A stretch of DNA of 64,000 bases from assembly GCF_050859505.1 (NCBI RefSeq), contig NZ_CP193934.1:2666001-2730000 (forward strand). The letters run 5' to 3'. The position numbers and the translations under genes were made by a program. Below the pieces are notes generated by a model. It was not told the origin of the DNA, made no database searches, and saw nothing but the letters and a program-made list of their open reading frames with translations. Every line of letters begins with the position of its first letter. Position 1 is the stretch's first letter. This document shows positions 38,025 to 47,617 of the stretch, piece by piece. Origin of the DNA: Marinirhabdus sp050859505. Its GTDB lineage: Bacteria > Bacteroidota > Bacteroidia > Flavobacteriales > Flavobacteriaceae.

Positions 38025-39071
38025 TTAATTTAAAGATTCCATATCGATCACAAATCGATACTTCACATCACTGTCTACAACACGCTTGTAGGCTTTGTTG
38101 ATTTCTTTTATATCAATCATTTCTACATCGCTCACAATGTTGTGTTTTCCGCAGAAGTCTAGCATTTCCTGTGTTTCTTTTATGCCGCCAATTAAGGATC
38201 CAGCTACACGCTTTCTTCCTAAAATAAGATTGCCACCGTGCATTTTTTCCAAAGGTTCAATGGCACCAACTAGTACCATAGTGCTGTCGCGTTTCAATAA
38301 TTCTAGGTACGGATTAATATCGTGGCCAACCGGGACGGTATTCAGTAGAAAATCAAAAGAGCCTTTATGCTTTTTCATATCGTCTTCGTCTTTGGAGATA
38401 AGAACTTCGTCTGCTCCTAGGCGTTTAGCATCTTTCGCTTTGTCAGGTGACGTTGTAATCATCACCACTTTAGCGCCCATGGCTGCGGCAAATTTAATTC
38501 CCATATGGCCTAGTCCGCCTAAACCAATAACTCCTACTTTGTCCCCTTTTTTTACTCCCCAATGATTTAAAGGCGAAAAGGTTGTAATTCCAGCACATAA
38601 TAAAGGAGCTACTCCTTTTTCATCCAAATTCTCAGGAATAGAAAGTACATAATTTTGATCTACTAAAATTTCTTGTGAATACCCACCAAACGTATGACCG
38701 CCAAGATGTTTATTAGGTCCGTTGTAAGTTCCCACCATTCCTTTTTCGCAGAATTGTTCCAAATCGTCTTTACAGGCGCTACACTCACGGCAGGAATCTA
38801 CCATACAACCAACACCTACCAAATCTCCTTTTTTATAATTGGAAACCTTATCCCCCACGGCAACTACTTTTCCTATAATTTCGTGACCTGGAACCACTGG
38901 GTATTTTGAATTTCCCCAATCGTTCTGAACGGTGTGTATATCGCTATGGCAAACACCACAGTAGGTAATTTTAATATGTACATCGTCTGGTTGTAATTCC
39001 CGACGTTCAATAGTCATTTCTTCTAAACTGGCTGCTTGTTTTTTTGCGCCATATGCTTTTACTTCACTCAT
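38025..39071 (-). CDS. Zinc-dependent NAD(P) alcohol dehydrogenase (CAD/YahK-like)
   Basis: About 348 residues of the medium-chain dehydrogenase family. Catalytic zinc ligands are in CGVCHSDIHT and GHEIIGKVVAVG. The four structural-zinc cysteines are in CRECSACKDDLEQFC. The Rossmann motif is GLGGLGHMG. The closest style is the cinnamyl-alcohol-dehydrogenase or YahK group, which reduces aldehydes with NADPH. I use the ATG at 39071 (MSEVKAYGA), preceded by purine-rich GAAAAAACT, rather than the far upstream start. It is monocistronic and sits between two large BNR genes that point away from it. Confidence 0.92.
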   Translation of the reverse strand: MSEVKAYGAKKQAASLEEMTIERRELQPDDVHIKITYCGVCHSDIHTVQNDWGNSKYPVVPGHEIIGKVVAVGDKVSNYKKGDLVGVGCMVDSCRECSACKDDLEQFCEKGMVGTYNGPNKHLGGHTFGGYSQEILVDQNYVLSIPENLDEKGVAPLLCAGITTFSPLNHWGVKKGDKVGVIGLGGLGHMGIKFAAAMGAKVVMITTSPDKAKDAKRLGADEVLISKDEDDMKKHKGSFDFLLNTVPVGHDINPYLELLKRDSTMVLVGAIEPLEKMHGGNLILGRKRVAGSLIGGIKETQEMLDFCGKHNIVSDVEMIDIKEINKAYKRVVDSDVKYRFVIDMESLN

Positions 39072-39377
39072 AGTTTTTTCTTTTATTTTTTTAAGATACT
39101 TCAAACAATGCCTGTGAACCAAGTGATTTACAACGTTTGTGTTTTATTTAACGAAAGTGCATAAACTCTAAGCTAAAAAACTGCTGCACGGACAAATTTC
39201 ACACAGTATCAAGTCCAATGCTGTTGAAGTAAATTCTCAAAAAATATTTAATTCCCTGAGAATACACCTCCCTTTAGAGCTGGGATAAAGTTTATTCGAA
39301 AATTTAACACCTCCAACTACTTTTTCCTGCGGTGGTTCTTTTGATTTTCTATATTTTTAAGCAACCAAACAAAAACT
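39072..39377. other. Divergent gene-free region
   Basis: 306 bases between the dehydrogenase and the second BNR gene. It should hold both promoters. No consensus box is exact. No reading frame or hairpin worth noting. Confidence 0.45.
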
Positions 39378-42300
39378 ATGAAACACACTTATTTTCTCCT
39401 AGTATTCGTCTTTTCAACACTTACCGTTTTTGGGCAACAAGTTGAAGACTATTTTTCTCCAATGAAATACAGAAATATTGGTCCCTACCGTGGGGGTCGT
39501 TCTGTAGCAGCTTCTGGAGTAGTGGACAATCCACTCACCTATTATATGGGAACCACAGGTGGTGGCCTCTGGAAAACCGAAGATGCCGGCGCTCACTGGA
39601 ACAACATAAGTGATGGGTTTTTTAAAACGGGAACGATAGGCGCTGTAGCAGTTTCAGAAAGCAATACTAATATTGTATATGTGGGAATGGGAGAACACGC
39701 TATTCGTGGTGTAATGACCTCATACGGCGATGGAGTTTATAAATCTACCGATGCTGGAAAAACATGGAAACATATTGGGTTAACGCCTACCGAGCAGATT
39801 TCCAGAATTGTGATTCACCCTACCAATCCAGATATTGTATATGTAGCAGCACAAGGAAAATATCCTAGCCCAACAGCAGAGCGGGGTATTTACAAATCTA
39901 CAGATGGTGGCGTTACATGGAAAAAAACATTATTTGTAAACAATTTTACAGGAGCAGCCGAATTGTCTATGGATTATAATAATCCGCAAGTGTTGTACGC
40001 AGCTATGTGGCACCACCAACGCACGCCCTGGAAAATAATAAGCGGTGGCGAAGGCAGCGGTCTCTACAAAAGTACAGATGCTGGTGAAACCTGGGAGCGC
40101 TTGGAAGACGCCTTACCAAAAGAAATGGGTAAAATGGCTATTGCCGTGAGCCGAAGCAATAGTAATAAAGTATATGCTCTTATTGAAAGTGATACCCAAA
40201 CCGACCAAAGCGGCTTATATGTATCTAACAACGCAGGTAAAAGCTGGTCCCAAGCAAGTGGAGACAACCGGTTGACACAACGTGCATGGTATTATATTGA
40301 ATTGTATATAGATCCTAATAACGACGAAACTGTCTATGTATTAAGTGCCCCAGCCCTTCGCACCAAAGACGGGGGTAAAACATGGGAACGCATTACGGGT
40401 ACTCATGGAGATTATCACGATTTATGGATTAATCCAAAAGATTCAAAAAATATGGTGATCGCTAATGATGGTGGGGCTGCCGTTTCATTCAATTTTGGCG
40501 ACAGCTGGTCCTCACAGGATATTATGCCTACAGCGCAGTTTTATAGAATTAATGTAGACAATCTATATCCCTATAATATTTACGGAGGCCAACAGGATAA
40601 TACGTCCGTTAAAATTGCGAGTATGAGTCCTGGGAGTTACAGTATTTCCCAAAGCGATTGGTCTGCAGCAGCAGGTGGAGAAAGTGCTTTTTTAGCTTTC
40701 GATAAGGACAACCCGAAACTTACAGTAGGTGGTAGTTATCTGGGCACCATTGAAGTATTGGATATGGAAAGTAAAGCCAGTACACAGGTCATGGCGGCCC
40801 CCATTCAATATTTGGGAAGAGCAGCGCGCGATATGAAGTACCTCTACAACTGGAACGCACCCATAGTATGGTCACAACACGAACCGCAAACCATCTATCA
40901 CGGAGCTCAGTTAGTTTTAAAATCGACTGACCTTGGTAAAACCTGGACAGAGTTTTCACCCGACTTAACCCGTGATATAGACGAAAAACAAGGAAAAGGC
41001 GGTGGTCCCTACACCAATGAAGCCGTAGGTGCCGAAAATTATGGAACGCTAAGCTATTTGGTGGAATCGCCGCATACAGCAGGTGTTTTTTATAGTGGTA
41101 GTGACGATGGTTATGTATACATAACACAGGATAATGGTAAATCCTGGCAAAATATTACTCCAAAAAATCTTGGTGAAACCCTTGTAAATGCTATTGAAGT
41201 TTCCCCACACGACCCTGCCACGGTATATATTGCAACTACTAAGTATAAATTAGGCGATTATACGCCAGCTTTGTATAAGAGTACCAATTATGGGAAATCC
41301 TGGACTAATATTAGTAGCGGCATTCCAAATGGCTCTTACACAAGAGTGGTTCGGGAGGACGAAACTACAAAAGGGCTTCTGTATGCGGGAACTGAGCAAG
41401 GCGTATATATTTCGTTTAACGACGGAGCTTCGTGGCAGCCTTTTCAGCTTAACTTGCCTGTTACTCCTGTTACCGATCTTAAAGTACATAGAAACGATTT
41501 AATCGTAGCTACTTCGGGACGCTCGTTTTGGATTTTGGACAACCTATCATTAGTGTCTCAATTTCAGCAAAATAATAAAGATTTTAAACTCTATACCCCC
41601 GAACCCATAACCTACGGCAACTGGGGAAGCGGTATGAGCAGCGATTCCTTTAATGGAACACAGGATTTTGAAGGTGTAAATCCCGTAAATGGTGTGGAAT
41701 TGTACTACTATTTACCAACTATTTCTAAAGATGAAGCCGTAACACTAACCATCTCCAATGCCGATGGAAAAGTTATCAATACATACACTTCAACAAAAGA
41801 CGAAAGTTACATTCCACACAACGGCGGTGGTGCTCCCCCAGCCCCGGTGCTTTCCAAAAAAGAAGGCTTAAATCGTTTTGTATGGAATATGCAAAACGCT
41901 ATTGTTCCTGGCGTTCCTGGAGTCTATATAGAAGCTGGTTTTGAAGGTCGTAAAGTAAGTCCAGGAACCTATATGGCTACTTTAGATTACAAAGGTCAAT
42001 CTGTTAAACAACAGGTGACTATAAAAAATAATGAAGCGTATAACATTTCATCTTCTCAGTTTACTGAATACGATACTTTTATGAGTGAAGTTGAAAACAA
42101 TATCACTCAAATGCACCATCAGGTAAACACCCTGAAAACGGCACAGGATGATATCACCAAGTTGTTGAAAGATATGAAAGCATCAAAAAAACACCCAGCA
42201 TTAGTTGCTGAAGGAGAAGCTTTATTAAAAGAACTAGAAGCTTGGGATGAACTAATGGTGCAGCGTCGTTCCCAAGCATATGATGATGTTGAAAATTTTG

Positions 42301-42509
42301 AAAACAAATTCACTGCCGAATATTTATTCCTTTTGAACCAAACCAGTAGTAGTTTACCTCGTGTAAATCAATCTTCCATCGATAGAAAAACGGAACTGGA
42401 CGTACAATGGCAACAGCTAAAAGCTACCGGGAATGTTTTGCAAAAAAGCAAACTTCCAGCGTATAATAAGAAGTTATGGGATGCTGGATATGGCGCAATC
42501 CGTTTATAA
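39378..42509 (+). CDS. Sortilin/BNR-repeat beta-propeller secreted protein, second paralogue
   Basis: 1043 residues with a signal peptide (YFLLVFVFSTLTVFGQ). The opening YRNIGPYRGGRSVAASGV matches YRNVGPLRGGRVTAVTGI of the gene at 34773. Asp-box units (KTEDAGAHW, KSTDAGKTW, KSTDGGVTW, STDAGETW) run through about residue 700. A second domain includes PVTPVTDLKVHRNDLIVATSGRSFWILDNL, and a C-terminal helical part with two cysteine-free coils follows. No T9SS sorting domain is seen. As with its paralogue, the glycosyl-hydrolase label used in databases is not supported by visible catalytic residues. Confidence 0.85.
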   Translation: MKHTYFLLVFVFSTLTVFGQQVEDYFSPMKYRNIGPYRGGRSVAASGVVDNPLTYYMGTTGGGLWKTEDAGAHWNNISDGFFKTGTIGAVAVSESNTNIVYVGMGEHAIRGVMTSYGDGVYKSTDAGKTWKHIGLTPTEQISRIVIHPTNPDIVYVAAQGKYPSPTAERGIYKSTDGGVTWKKTLFVNNFTGAAELSMDYNNPQVLYAAMWHHQRTPWKIISGGEGSGLYKSTDAGETWERLEDALPKEMGKMAIAVSRSNSNKVYALIESDTQTDQSGLYVSNNAGKSWSQASGDNRLTQRAWYYIELYIDPNNDETVYVLSAPALRTKDGGKTWERITGTHGDYHDLWINPKDSKNMVIANDGGAAVSFNFGDSWSSQDIMPTAQFYRINVDNLYPYNIYGGQQDNTSVKIASMSPGSYSISQSDWSAAAGGESAFLAFDKDNPKLTVGGSYLGTIEVLDMESKASTQVMAAPIQYLGRAARDMKYLYNWNAPIVWSQHEPQTIYHGAQLVLKSTDLGKTWTEFSPDLTRDIDEKQGKGGGPYTNEAVGAENYGTLSYLVESPHTAGVFYSGSDDGYVYITQDNGKSWQNITPKNLGETLVNAIEVSPHDPATVYIATTKYKLGDYTPALYKSTNYGKSWTNISSGIPNGSYTRVVREDETTKGLLYAGTEQGVYISFNDGASWQPFQLNLPVTPVTDLKVHRNDLIVATSGRSFWILDNLSLVSQFQQNNKDFKLYTPEPITYGNWGSGMSSDSFNGTQDFEGVNPVNGVELYYYLPTISKDEAVTLTISNADGKVINTYTSTKDESYIPHNGGGAPPAPVLSKKEGLNRFVWNMQNAIVPGVPGVYIEAGFEGRKVSPGTYMATLDYKGQSVKQQVTIKNNEAYNISSSQFTEYDTFMSEVENNITQMHHQVNTLKTAQDDITKLLKDMKASKKHPALVAEGEALLKELEAWDELMVQRRSQAYDDVENFENKFTAEYLFLLNQTSSSLPRVNQSSIDRKTELDVQWQQLKATGNVLQKSKLPAYNKKLWDAGYGAIRL

Positions 42510-42558
42510 TTAGGAGACTTTAGTATTCATAAAGAAACTGAAACTGATAGAAACTGTA

Positions 42559-42605
42559 AAAGCTTTTTTGTCGCTCATCAATACGATTGGCGACAAAAAA
42601 GCTTT
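42559..42605. terminator. Convergent terminator with 16-bp stem
   Basis: AAAGCTTTTTTGTCGC pairs perfectly with GCGACAAAAAAGCTTT around a 15-base loop. It lies between the plus-strand BNR gene and the minus-strand iron-sulfur operon and can serve both. Confidence 0.8.
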
Positions 42606-42655
42606 CTTTTTATACTTTAAGTTTTAGGATATTTCAGATTATTCTGAAGAGGTGT

Positions 42656-43447
42656 TTACAAGTCCTGCGCGCTGGCAATCATTTCGGCCACGTCCATCAC
42701 CGCTACGTCTCCTTCTTTATTGAAATTTTTAACACCATCGGTCAACATCGTGTTACAGAATGGACAACCTGCAGCGATAATATCTGGTTTGGTGTCTAAG
42801 GCTTCGTCTGTACGTTCTATGTTGATGTCCTTGTCTCCCGGTTCTGGCTCCTTGAACATTTGCGCGCCACCGGCGCCACAACATAAACCACGGGATTTGC
42901 AGCGTTTCATCTCGGTAAGTTCTACTTCCAGTTTTTGAAGTAATTCGCGTGGGGCTTCGTATTCACCGTTTGCCCGGCCTAAATAACAAGGATCGTGAAA
43001 CGTGATGCGTTTGCCTTTAAATTTCCCACCTTCAACTTTTAATCTGCCTTCATTCATGAGAGACTTTAAAAATTGTGTGTGGTGCATTACTTCGTACGTA
43101 CCGCCTAGTCCGGGATATTCGTTTTTTATAGTGTTAAAACAGTGCGGGCACGCAGTCACCACTTTTTTAATTTCGTAGCCGTTGAGCACTTCAATATTCA
43201 TCATGGCTTGCATCTGGAATAAAAACTCGTTCCCAGCACGCTTTGCAGGATCTCCTGTGCAACCTTCTTCAGTTCCTAACACCGCAAAATCTACTTTGGC
43301 ATTGTGTAATAATTTTACAAACGCTTTCGTTATTTTTTTGGCCCGGTCATCAAAACTTCCTGCGCAACCTACCCAGAAAAGTACTTCAGGTTTTTTGCCT
43401 TGCGCCATATATTCGGCCATTGTTGGAACTTGTATCGCTTCGCTCAT
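42656..43447 (-). CDS. Cysteine-rich (CCG) domain iron-sulfur protein, HdrB/LutA-like
   Basis: About 263 residues with two CCG-type modules: CPHCFNTIKNEYPGLGG and, after HDPCYLGRANGEY, the sequence RGLCCGAGGAQMF followed by CPFCNTML. These bind a non-cubane or 4Fe-4S cluster in heterodisulfide reductase B and related oxidoreductases. It is cytoplasmic, probably docking to the membrane subunit encoded just upstream at 43990, with a HAD gene between. The start MSEAIQV at 43447 was preferred over an upstream one, which would add a 17-residue leader with no homology. The redox substrate is unknown. Confidence 0.87.
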   Translation of the reverse strand: MSEAIQVPTMAEYMAQGKKPEVLFWVGCAGSFDDRAKKITKAFVKLLHNAKVDFAVLGTEEGCTGDPAKRAGNEFLFQMQAMMNIEVLNGYEIKKVVTACPHCFNTIKNEYPGLGGTYEVMHHTQFLKSLMNEGRLKVEGGKFKGKRITFHDPCYLGRANGEYEAPRELLQKLEVELTEMKRCKSRGLCCGAGGAQMFKEPEPGDKDINIERTDEALDTKPDIIAAGCPFCNTMLTDGVKNFNKEGDVAVMDVAEMIASAQDL

Positions 43448-43554
43448 GGTAGTAATTAAAGGTTGTATGTTAAAGGTTAAACGAATGTGCTTAACCAAGC
43501 TAAACTATATTTTATTTTACTATTAACGTTTGATTGTTAACAGATGATGTATTT

Positions 43555-43989
43555 CTAATCTTCAAATACTTGAATGGTCACTTCTTTGTCTATCAGGTCT
43601 GTAAATTTTCCTTTATAGCGTGTGGCTTTTACCAAGTGGTTGTCCACCCAGTGATAATTGCCTCCTCGTGGTTTTCCCATTAATAAGGAGTGGTATTTAA
43701 AACCATGTTTTTGTAACCAGGTTTCGGTTACTTCTCTATGGTCTTCGGTTCTTGACGTAAAGAAACATATTAAATGCCCTTGTTTGTACCAGTTATTAAG
43801 AGTTTTAAGAGCATCTGGAAAAGGTTCACAGGTTGCCATACGTTCGGGTTGCTCATTGGGAACGTCTTCGGTAATGGTGCCGTCTATATCTATTAAATAG
43901 TTTTTAACACCTTTGGGTAGTACGGGACTAACCGTTTCGCCTCCTTCAACCTTTTCGTGTAGTAATTTTTCTGCTGCTTCCTTTTTCAT
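43555..43989 (-). CDS. HAD-like phosphatase-type protein
   Basis: 144 residues. The phosphatase motif I is LIDIDGTITED (DxDGT) near residue 34, followed by FFTSRTEDHREVTETWLQKHGF and a closing KPRGGNYHWVDNHLVKATRYKG. This is a compact HAD fold with no cap domain. Homologues are sometimes labelled phosphoheptose isomerase, which the sequence does not support. Its start codon directly touches the stop of the upstream iron-sulfur gene, so they are translated from one transcript. Why a HAD protein sits within an iron-sulfur operon is unclear. Confidence 0.75.
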   Translation of the reverse strand: MKKEAAEKLLHEKVEGGETVSPVLPKGVKNYLIDIDGTITEDVPNEQPERMATCEPFPDALKTLNNWYKQGHLICFFTSRTEDHREVTETWLQKHGFKYHSLLMGKPRGGNYHWVDNHLVKATRYKGKFTDLIDKEVTIQVFED

Positions 43990-45342
43990 CTATACTTCAT
44001 TTTTCCAATTCAATCTATCCATCTGGTTAAAGGGCCACGGTGCACTGTTATTTTCAATGTTGGTCATGGTTACGTTCAGCTCATTTGGCGCGGAAGATTG
44101 CTCCATCACCAAATACTGACGCATATCCATAATAATGCTTAAGGGATCTATACTTACCGGACACGCTTCCACACAGGCGTTGCAGGTAGTACACGCCCAC
44201 AATTCTTCCCGTAAAATATAGTCATCTAACAATTGTTTACCGTCGTCTTTAAACACGCCTCCATTGGCCTCTACATTTTTCCCAACTTCCACCAAACGGT
44301 CACGGGTATCCATCATAATTTTACGTGGTGATAATTTTTTACCAGTAAGATTCGCGGGACATTCGCTCGTACAACGGCCACATTCTGTACAGGTGTAGGC
44401 GTTCAATAATTGTGTGCGACTTAAATCCATCACATCGCTAGCTCCAAACTTTGCTGAGGCTTCGGCTCCTTCGGCTGGCGCTGCATAGGGATCTGCTGAA
44501 GGATCCATCATCAATTTCACCTCATTAGTAACCGAATCTAAATTTTTAAATTGTCCTTTAGGGCGTACCCTTCCGTAGTATACATTTGGAAAGGCAAGAA
44601 TTATATGTAAATGCTTGCTGAAATATAAATAATTTAAGAACACTAGAATGCCTAAAATATGCAGCCACCAAGCGCTTCTTTCAACTATAATAAGGGTGCC
44701 TTCTGCCATCCCTTCAAATAGAGGAGCGATAAACTGACTAATAGGATAGGAACCTACTTGTACATAATGGCTAGCAGTTTCACTTGTATAAGCCCCAGAT
44801 ACTACTCCGTTTTGTAGGGCAAGGTCTGCAGCATTCATGGTAAGAAATAATACCATAAGTACCATTTCAAAATAAAGAATATAATTGGCATCATTTTTAG
44901 GCCAGCCCGTCATTTCACGAGCCCAAAAACGTTTTATTTTCTGAAGGTTACGGCGTGTCCAAAAGAAAATGACACCTAACAAAACCAACAGTGCTAAAAT
45001 TTCAAATGAAGCAATCAAGAAATCGTATACAGGGCCTAAAACCGAAAGAACCCGGTGGGTGCCAAACAATCCATCTATAATAATTTCAAGGACTTCAATA
45101 TTTATGATTACGAACCCAACATACACTACAAGGTGTAATACTCCTGCCACGGGACGAACCACCATTTTACTTTGTCCTAGTGCAATACGGAAGACATTGC
45201 TCCAGCGTTGTTTAACGTTATCACTAGCGTCTACTTCTTGCCCTAATTTTATACGGCTTATTACTTTACGGATGTTTATTGTAAAATACCCGATACCTGC
45301 AGCCAATGCTACAAAAAATAAGATGTTAGGAATATATTGCAT
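43990..45342 (-). CDS. Membrane-bound 4Fe-4S oxidoreductase, Hdr/GlpC-like
   Basis: 450 residues. The N-terminal half has several membrane spans (residues about 5-25, 65-90, 110-135, 155-175, 220-245), like the haem b subunit of Hdr or nitrate reductase gamma. The C-terminal half carries two ferredoxin-type 4Fe-4S motifs, CTECGRCTSECP and CTTCNACVEACP. Together with the CCG protein at 42656 it forms a plausible electron-transfer pair linking the quinone pool to an unknown cytoplasmic partner. The gene starts 3 bases past the end of the upstream MCE gene, so they are one operon. Confidence 0.86.
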   Translation of the reverse strand: MQYIPNILFFVALAAGIGYFTINIRKVISRIKLGQEVDASDNVKQRWSNVFRIALGQSKMVVRPVAGVLHLVVYVGFVIINIEVLEIIIDGLFGTHRVLSVLGPVYDFLIASFEILALLVLLGVIFFWTRRNLQKIKRFWAREMTGWPKNDANYILYFEMVLMVLFLTMNAADLALQNGVVSGAYTSETASHYVQVGSYPISQFIAPLFEGMAEGTLIIVERSAWWLHILGILVFLNYLYFSKHLHIILAFPNVYYGRVRPKGQFKNLDSVTNEVKLMMDPSADPYAAPAEGAEASAKFGASDVMDLSRTQLLNAYTCTECGRCTSECPANLTGKKLSPRKIMMDTRDRLVEVGKNVEANGGVFKDDGKQLLDDYILREELWACTTCNACVEACPVSIDPLSIIMDMRQYLVMEQSSAPNELNVTMTNIENNSAPWPFNQMDRLNWKNEV

Positions 45343-45345
45343 GGG

Positions 45346-46296
45346 CTATTTTTCTGGGTCTTCAGGATCTTTGTACCCTTTGTCACGTTTCCCAAACAAA
45401 GAGAAGTGTACGTAGCGTTTTGGGTTTAATTTTAAATCTTGCAGTAATTCTTCTAACTGTCTTGTGGCGCCTTCAAGGTTTTCGTATACTGCATCGTCAT
45501 TCAATAATTTGCCTACACTACCTTCTTTGTTGTTCACTTTGTCCACCACTTCTTTAAGTCCGTTGCTGGCATCTTCCAGGTTCTGAACTATTTGTCCCAC
45601 TTCAATTTGTGCTAAAGAATCAGAAAGTTTTGCAAAATTGGCCGCGGTGTTGTCCAGGTTTGAAAAGGTTCTATCCAGTTTTTCACCGTTTCTGCCCAGT
45701 AACTGGTCTGCTTTACCACTTAAACTTCCAAAATTCTTAGTGGCTACGGAAAGGTTAGAAATAGCGTTCTTTAAATCGGTACGGGTATCTTCGTCTATAA
45801 TTGCAGTAAACGAGATTAATAAAGAGTCCACCACGCCTAAAGTAGCTTGTAATTTTTGTTCAAGGGGAGCTAGGGTTTTACTGAATTCGTCCAGCATTCC
45901 AGCTTGCACATCGCCCACCAGCGTATCTCCGGATTGAGCTATACCAGACTGGTCGTAAATGGGAAAGATCCCAACAGATTTACCGCCAATAAGACTTGTG
46001 CTATAGATTTGTACGATACTATTTTTAGAAAATTCGAAATCTCGCTCCACGGTAAAGCTTACCACTAAACCTCCTTTGGCATTAGCAAAATCTATTTTTT
46101 GAACTTTTCCTACTTTGAGCCCATTAATAGTAACAGGAGCTCCTTGGCCCAAACCTTCTACGTTTTGGTACTTTACAAAGAAGGTTCTATTTTTTTCCAA
46201 TAGGTTGGTTCCCTTTAAATAGCTATAGCCAAATATGAAGAGTAATATAGCTCCAATAGCTAGAATTCCTGTCTTTACTTCTCTTGAGAGTCTCAA
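45346..46296 (-). CDS. MlaD/MCE family lipid-transport protein
   Basis: 316 residues. One N-terminal membrane span (GILAIGAILLFIFGYSYLKG), then a single MCE domain (residues 38-120: FFVKYQNVEGLGQGAPVTINGLKVGKV) and a long helical, coiled-coil-like tail to about 300. MCE proteins carry phospholipids between the two membranes in Mla-type systems. No Mla ATPase or permease gene is adjacent, so the partner ABC transporter must be elsewhere. It is encoded between the amidase and the iron-sulfur genes on the same strand. Confidence 0.88.
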   Translation of the reverse strand: MRLSREVKTGILAIGAILLFIFGYSYLKGTNLLEKNRTFFVKYQNVEGLGQGAPVTINGLKVGKVQKIDFANAKGGLVVSFTVERDFEFSKNSIVQIYSTSLIGGKSVGIFPIYDQSGIAQSGDTLVGDVQAGMLDEFSKTLAPLEQKLQATLGVVDSLLISFTAIIDEDTRTDLKNAISNLSVATKNFGSLSGKADQLLGRNGEKLDRTFSNLDNTAANFAKLSDSLAQIEVGQIVQNLEDASNGLKEVVDKVNNKEGSVGKLLNDDAVYENLEGATRQLEELLQDLKLNPKRYVHFSLFGKRDKGYKDPEDPEK

Positions 46297-46322
46297 AAAT
46301 TTGATGTATTTGGGTTATTGAA

Positions 46323-46330
46323 CAAAGTTA
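46323..46330 (-). promoter_or_regulatory. Putative promoter -7 box for the MCE gene
   Basis: The minus strand reads TAACTTTG, an exact TAnnTTTG match, 27 bases before the MCE start. It lies within a 46-base gap, so the MCE gene may have its own promoter besides read-through from the amidase. No TTG at the right spacing. Confidence 0.3.
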
Positions 46331-46342
46331 TAGAAATAACTT

Positions 46343-47464
46343 CTATTTATCTTGGCTTTTTAACACTTCTGAAAGATTTTTCTTTCTTCCATCTTCAAAG
46401 GCTACCACATAACAAGAGGAATATCCTTTTTCCTGCGCAAAGGTTTTCATTAACTGAATTTTATTATAATCTGAAGTTTCCCCATAATAATATTTATAAA
46501 GTCCATCTTCTTTTTTTCTATCTACATCTTTTAGTCCTTTAAAATTAGAGGGCTTCGTGTCTAATTTTTTAGCAGATGCTGCCAATTGTACTCTAAATTC
46601 TACACCTTTGTATTCGTTCTTTTCGGTGGTTTCTATGGCTTTATCTATTTCTTCTTCCGTAATCACAGGATTTTGAGAACTATCTGTAGCCAGAGAAATA
46701 TTCTTTTTATAATTGAGAATCCCATTAGCAATCTCATTGGCCAATTCTTTACGTCCTTTTTTGGAATTTACGTAAGGCCCCTCATTATTGTTGGTCAAAA
46801 AACCAAGCTCGACGAGAACACTTGGCATATACGAACTGTGCAATACCCAGAAAGGAGCAGATTTTACACTTCTATCTTTTCGTTTTAAATTATTTATAAT
46901 GTTATTTTGAATTAAACCCGCCAATAAGATACTTTGGTCAAGGTATTCTTCCTGCATTAATGTTAACCCAATTAAAGATTCTGGAGAGCTCGGGTCAAAA
47001 CCAGCATACGTTTCCTCGTAATTTTCTTCTAAAAAAATAACTTCGTTCTCTTTTTTGGCAGTTTCTAAATTTTGTCCAGATTTATCCACACCCATTACAA
47101 AAGTTTCGACTCCGTATGCCTGAGTTTTATGTGAATTACAGTGAATAGAAACAAAAATATCCGCATCAACTTTATTGGCAATAGGGCCTCTTTTGTTTAA
47201 ATCGACAAATACATCGGTAGTTCTTGTATAGACCACTTTAATGTTTGGCTGTTTCTCTAATAGCCTCCCCACTTGGAGTGTAACATCCAGGACAATATCT
47301 TTTTCATAAAACCCATTCCCCCTGTTTCCGGAATCCTTTCCTCCATGGCCAGCATCCAAAACAACCACAAAAGGTTTTGTGGTATCGTTCTTCTTGCCAG
47401 AAAAACCGTATCCAATGGAAGCCGCTATGAGCAATAACGTAAAAACTATATGTATTTTTTTCAT
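46343..47464 (-). CDS. N-acetylmuramoyl-L-alanine amidase with SPOR-like C-terminus
   Basis: 373 residues. A signal peptide (IHIVFTLLLIAASIGYGFS) precedes an Amidase_3 zinc hydrolase (residues 30-245): LDAGHGGKD, Glu in GFYEKDI, VSIHCNSHKT with the third ligand, and the catalytic Glu in VLVELGFLTNNNEG. It cuts the amide between MurNAc and the stem peptide to split daughter cells and remodel the wall. The last 85 residues (EFRVQLAASAKKLD... YSSCYVVAFEDGRK) look like a SPOR-type peptidoglycan-binding domain. It is divergent from lptD. Confidence 0.93.
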   Translation of the reverse strand: MKKIHIVFTLLLIAASIGYGFSGKKNDTTKPFVVVLDAGHGGKDSGNRGNGFYEKDIVLDVTLQVGRLLEKQPNIKVVYTRTTDVFVDLNKRGPIANKVDADIFVSIHCNSHKTQAYGVETFVMGVDKSGQNLETAKKENEVIFLEENYEETYAGFDPSSPESLIGLTLMQEEYLDQSILLAGLIQNNIINNLKRKDRSVKSAPFWVLHSSYMPSVLVELGFLTNNNEGPYVNSKKGRKELANEIANGILNYKKNISLATDSSQNPVITEEEIDKAIETTEKNEYKGVEFRVQLAASAKKLDTKPSNFKGLKDVDRKKEDGLYKYYYGETSDYNKIQLMKTFAQEKGYSSCYVVAFEDGRKKNLSEVLKSQDK

Positions 47465-47617
47465 GTGTTTTTTTTTAAAATTTTAATGTTTGTCGAAAAT
47501 TGAAATACGCTCCTTATTAATTCGTCGTTAAATCATTACAGATAGTTAGGTATTTCATATATCTCTAACGTGGGTTGAAATTTGATAGTATTGAAATAGT
47601 AGGCGAAAAAATATGCT

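Noticed and set aside
38095..38565. A 156-codon plus-strand frame opposite the alcohol dehydrogenase
   Set aside because: Antisense to a gene with clear zinc-binding motifs.
44969..45415. A 148-codon plus-strand frame opposite the 4Fe-4S protein and MCE gene
   Set aside because: Antisense to two well-supported genes; no recognisable domain.
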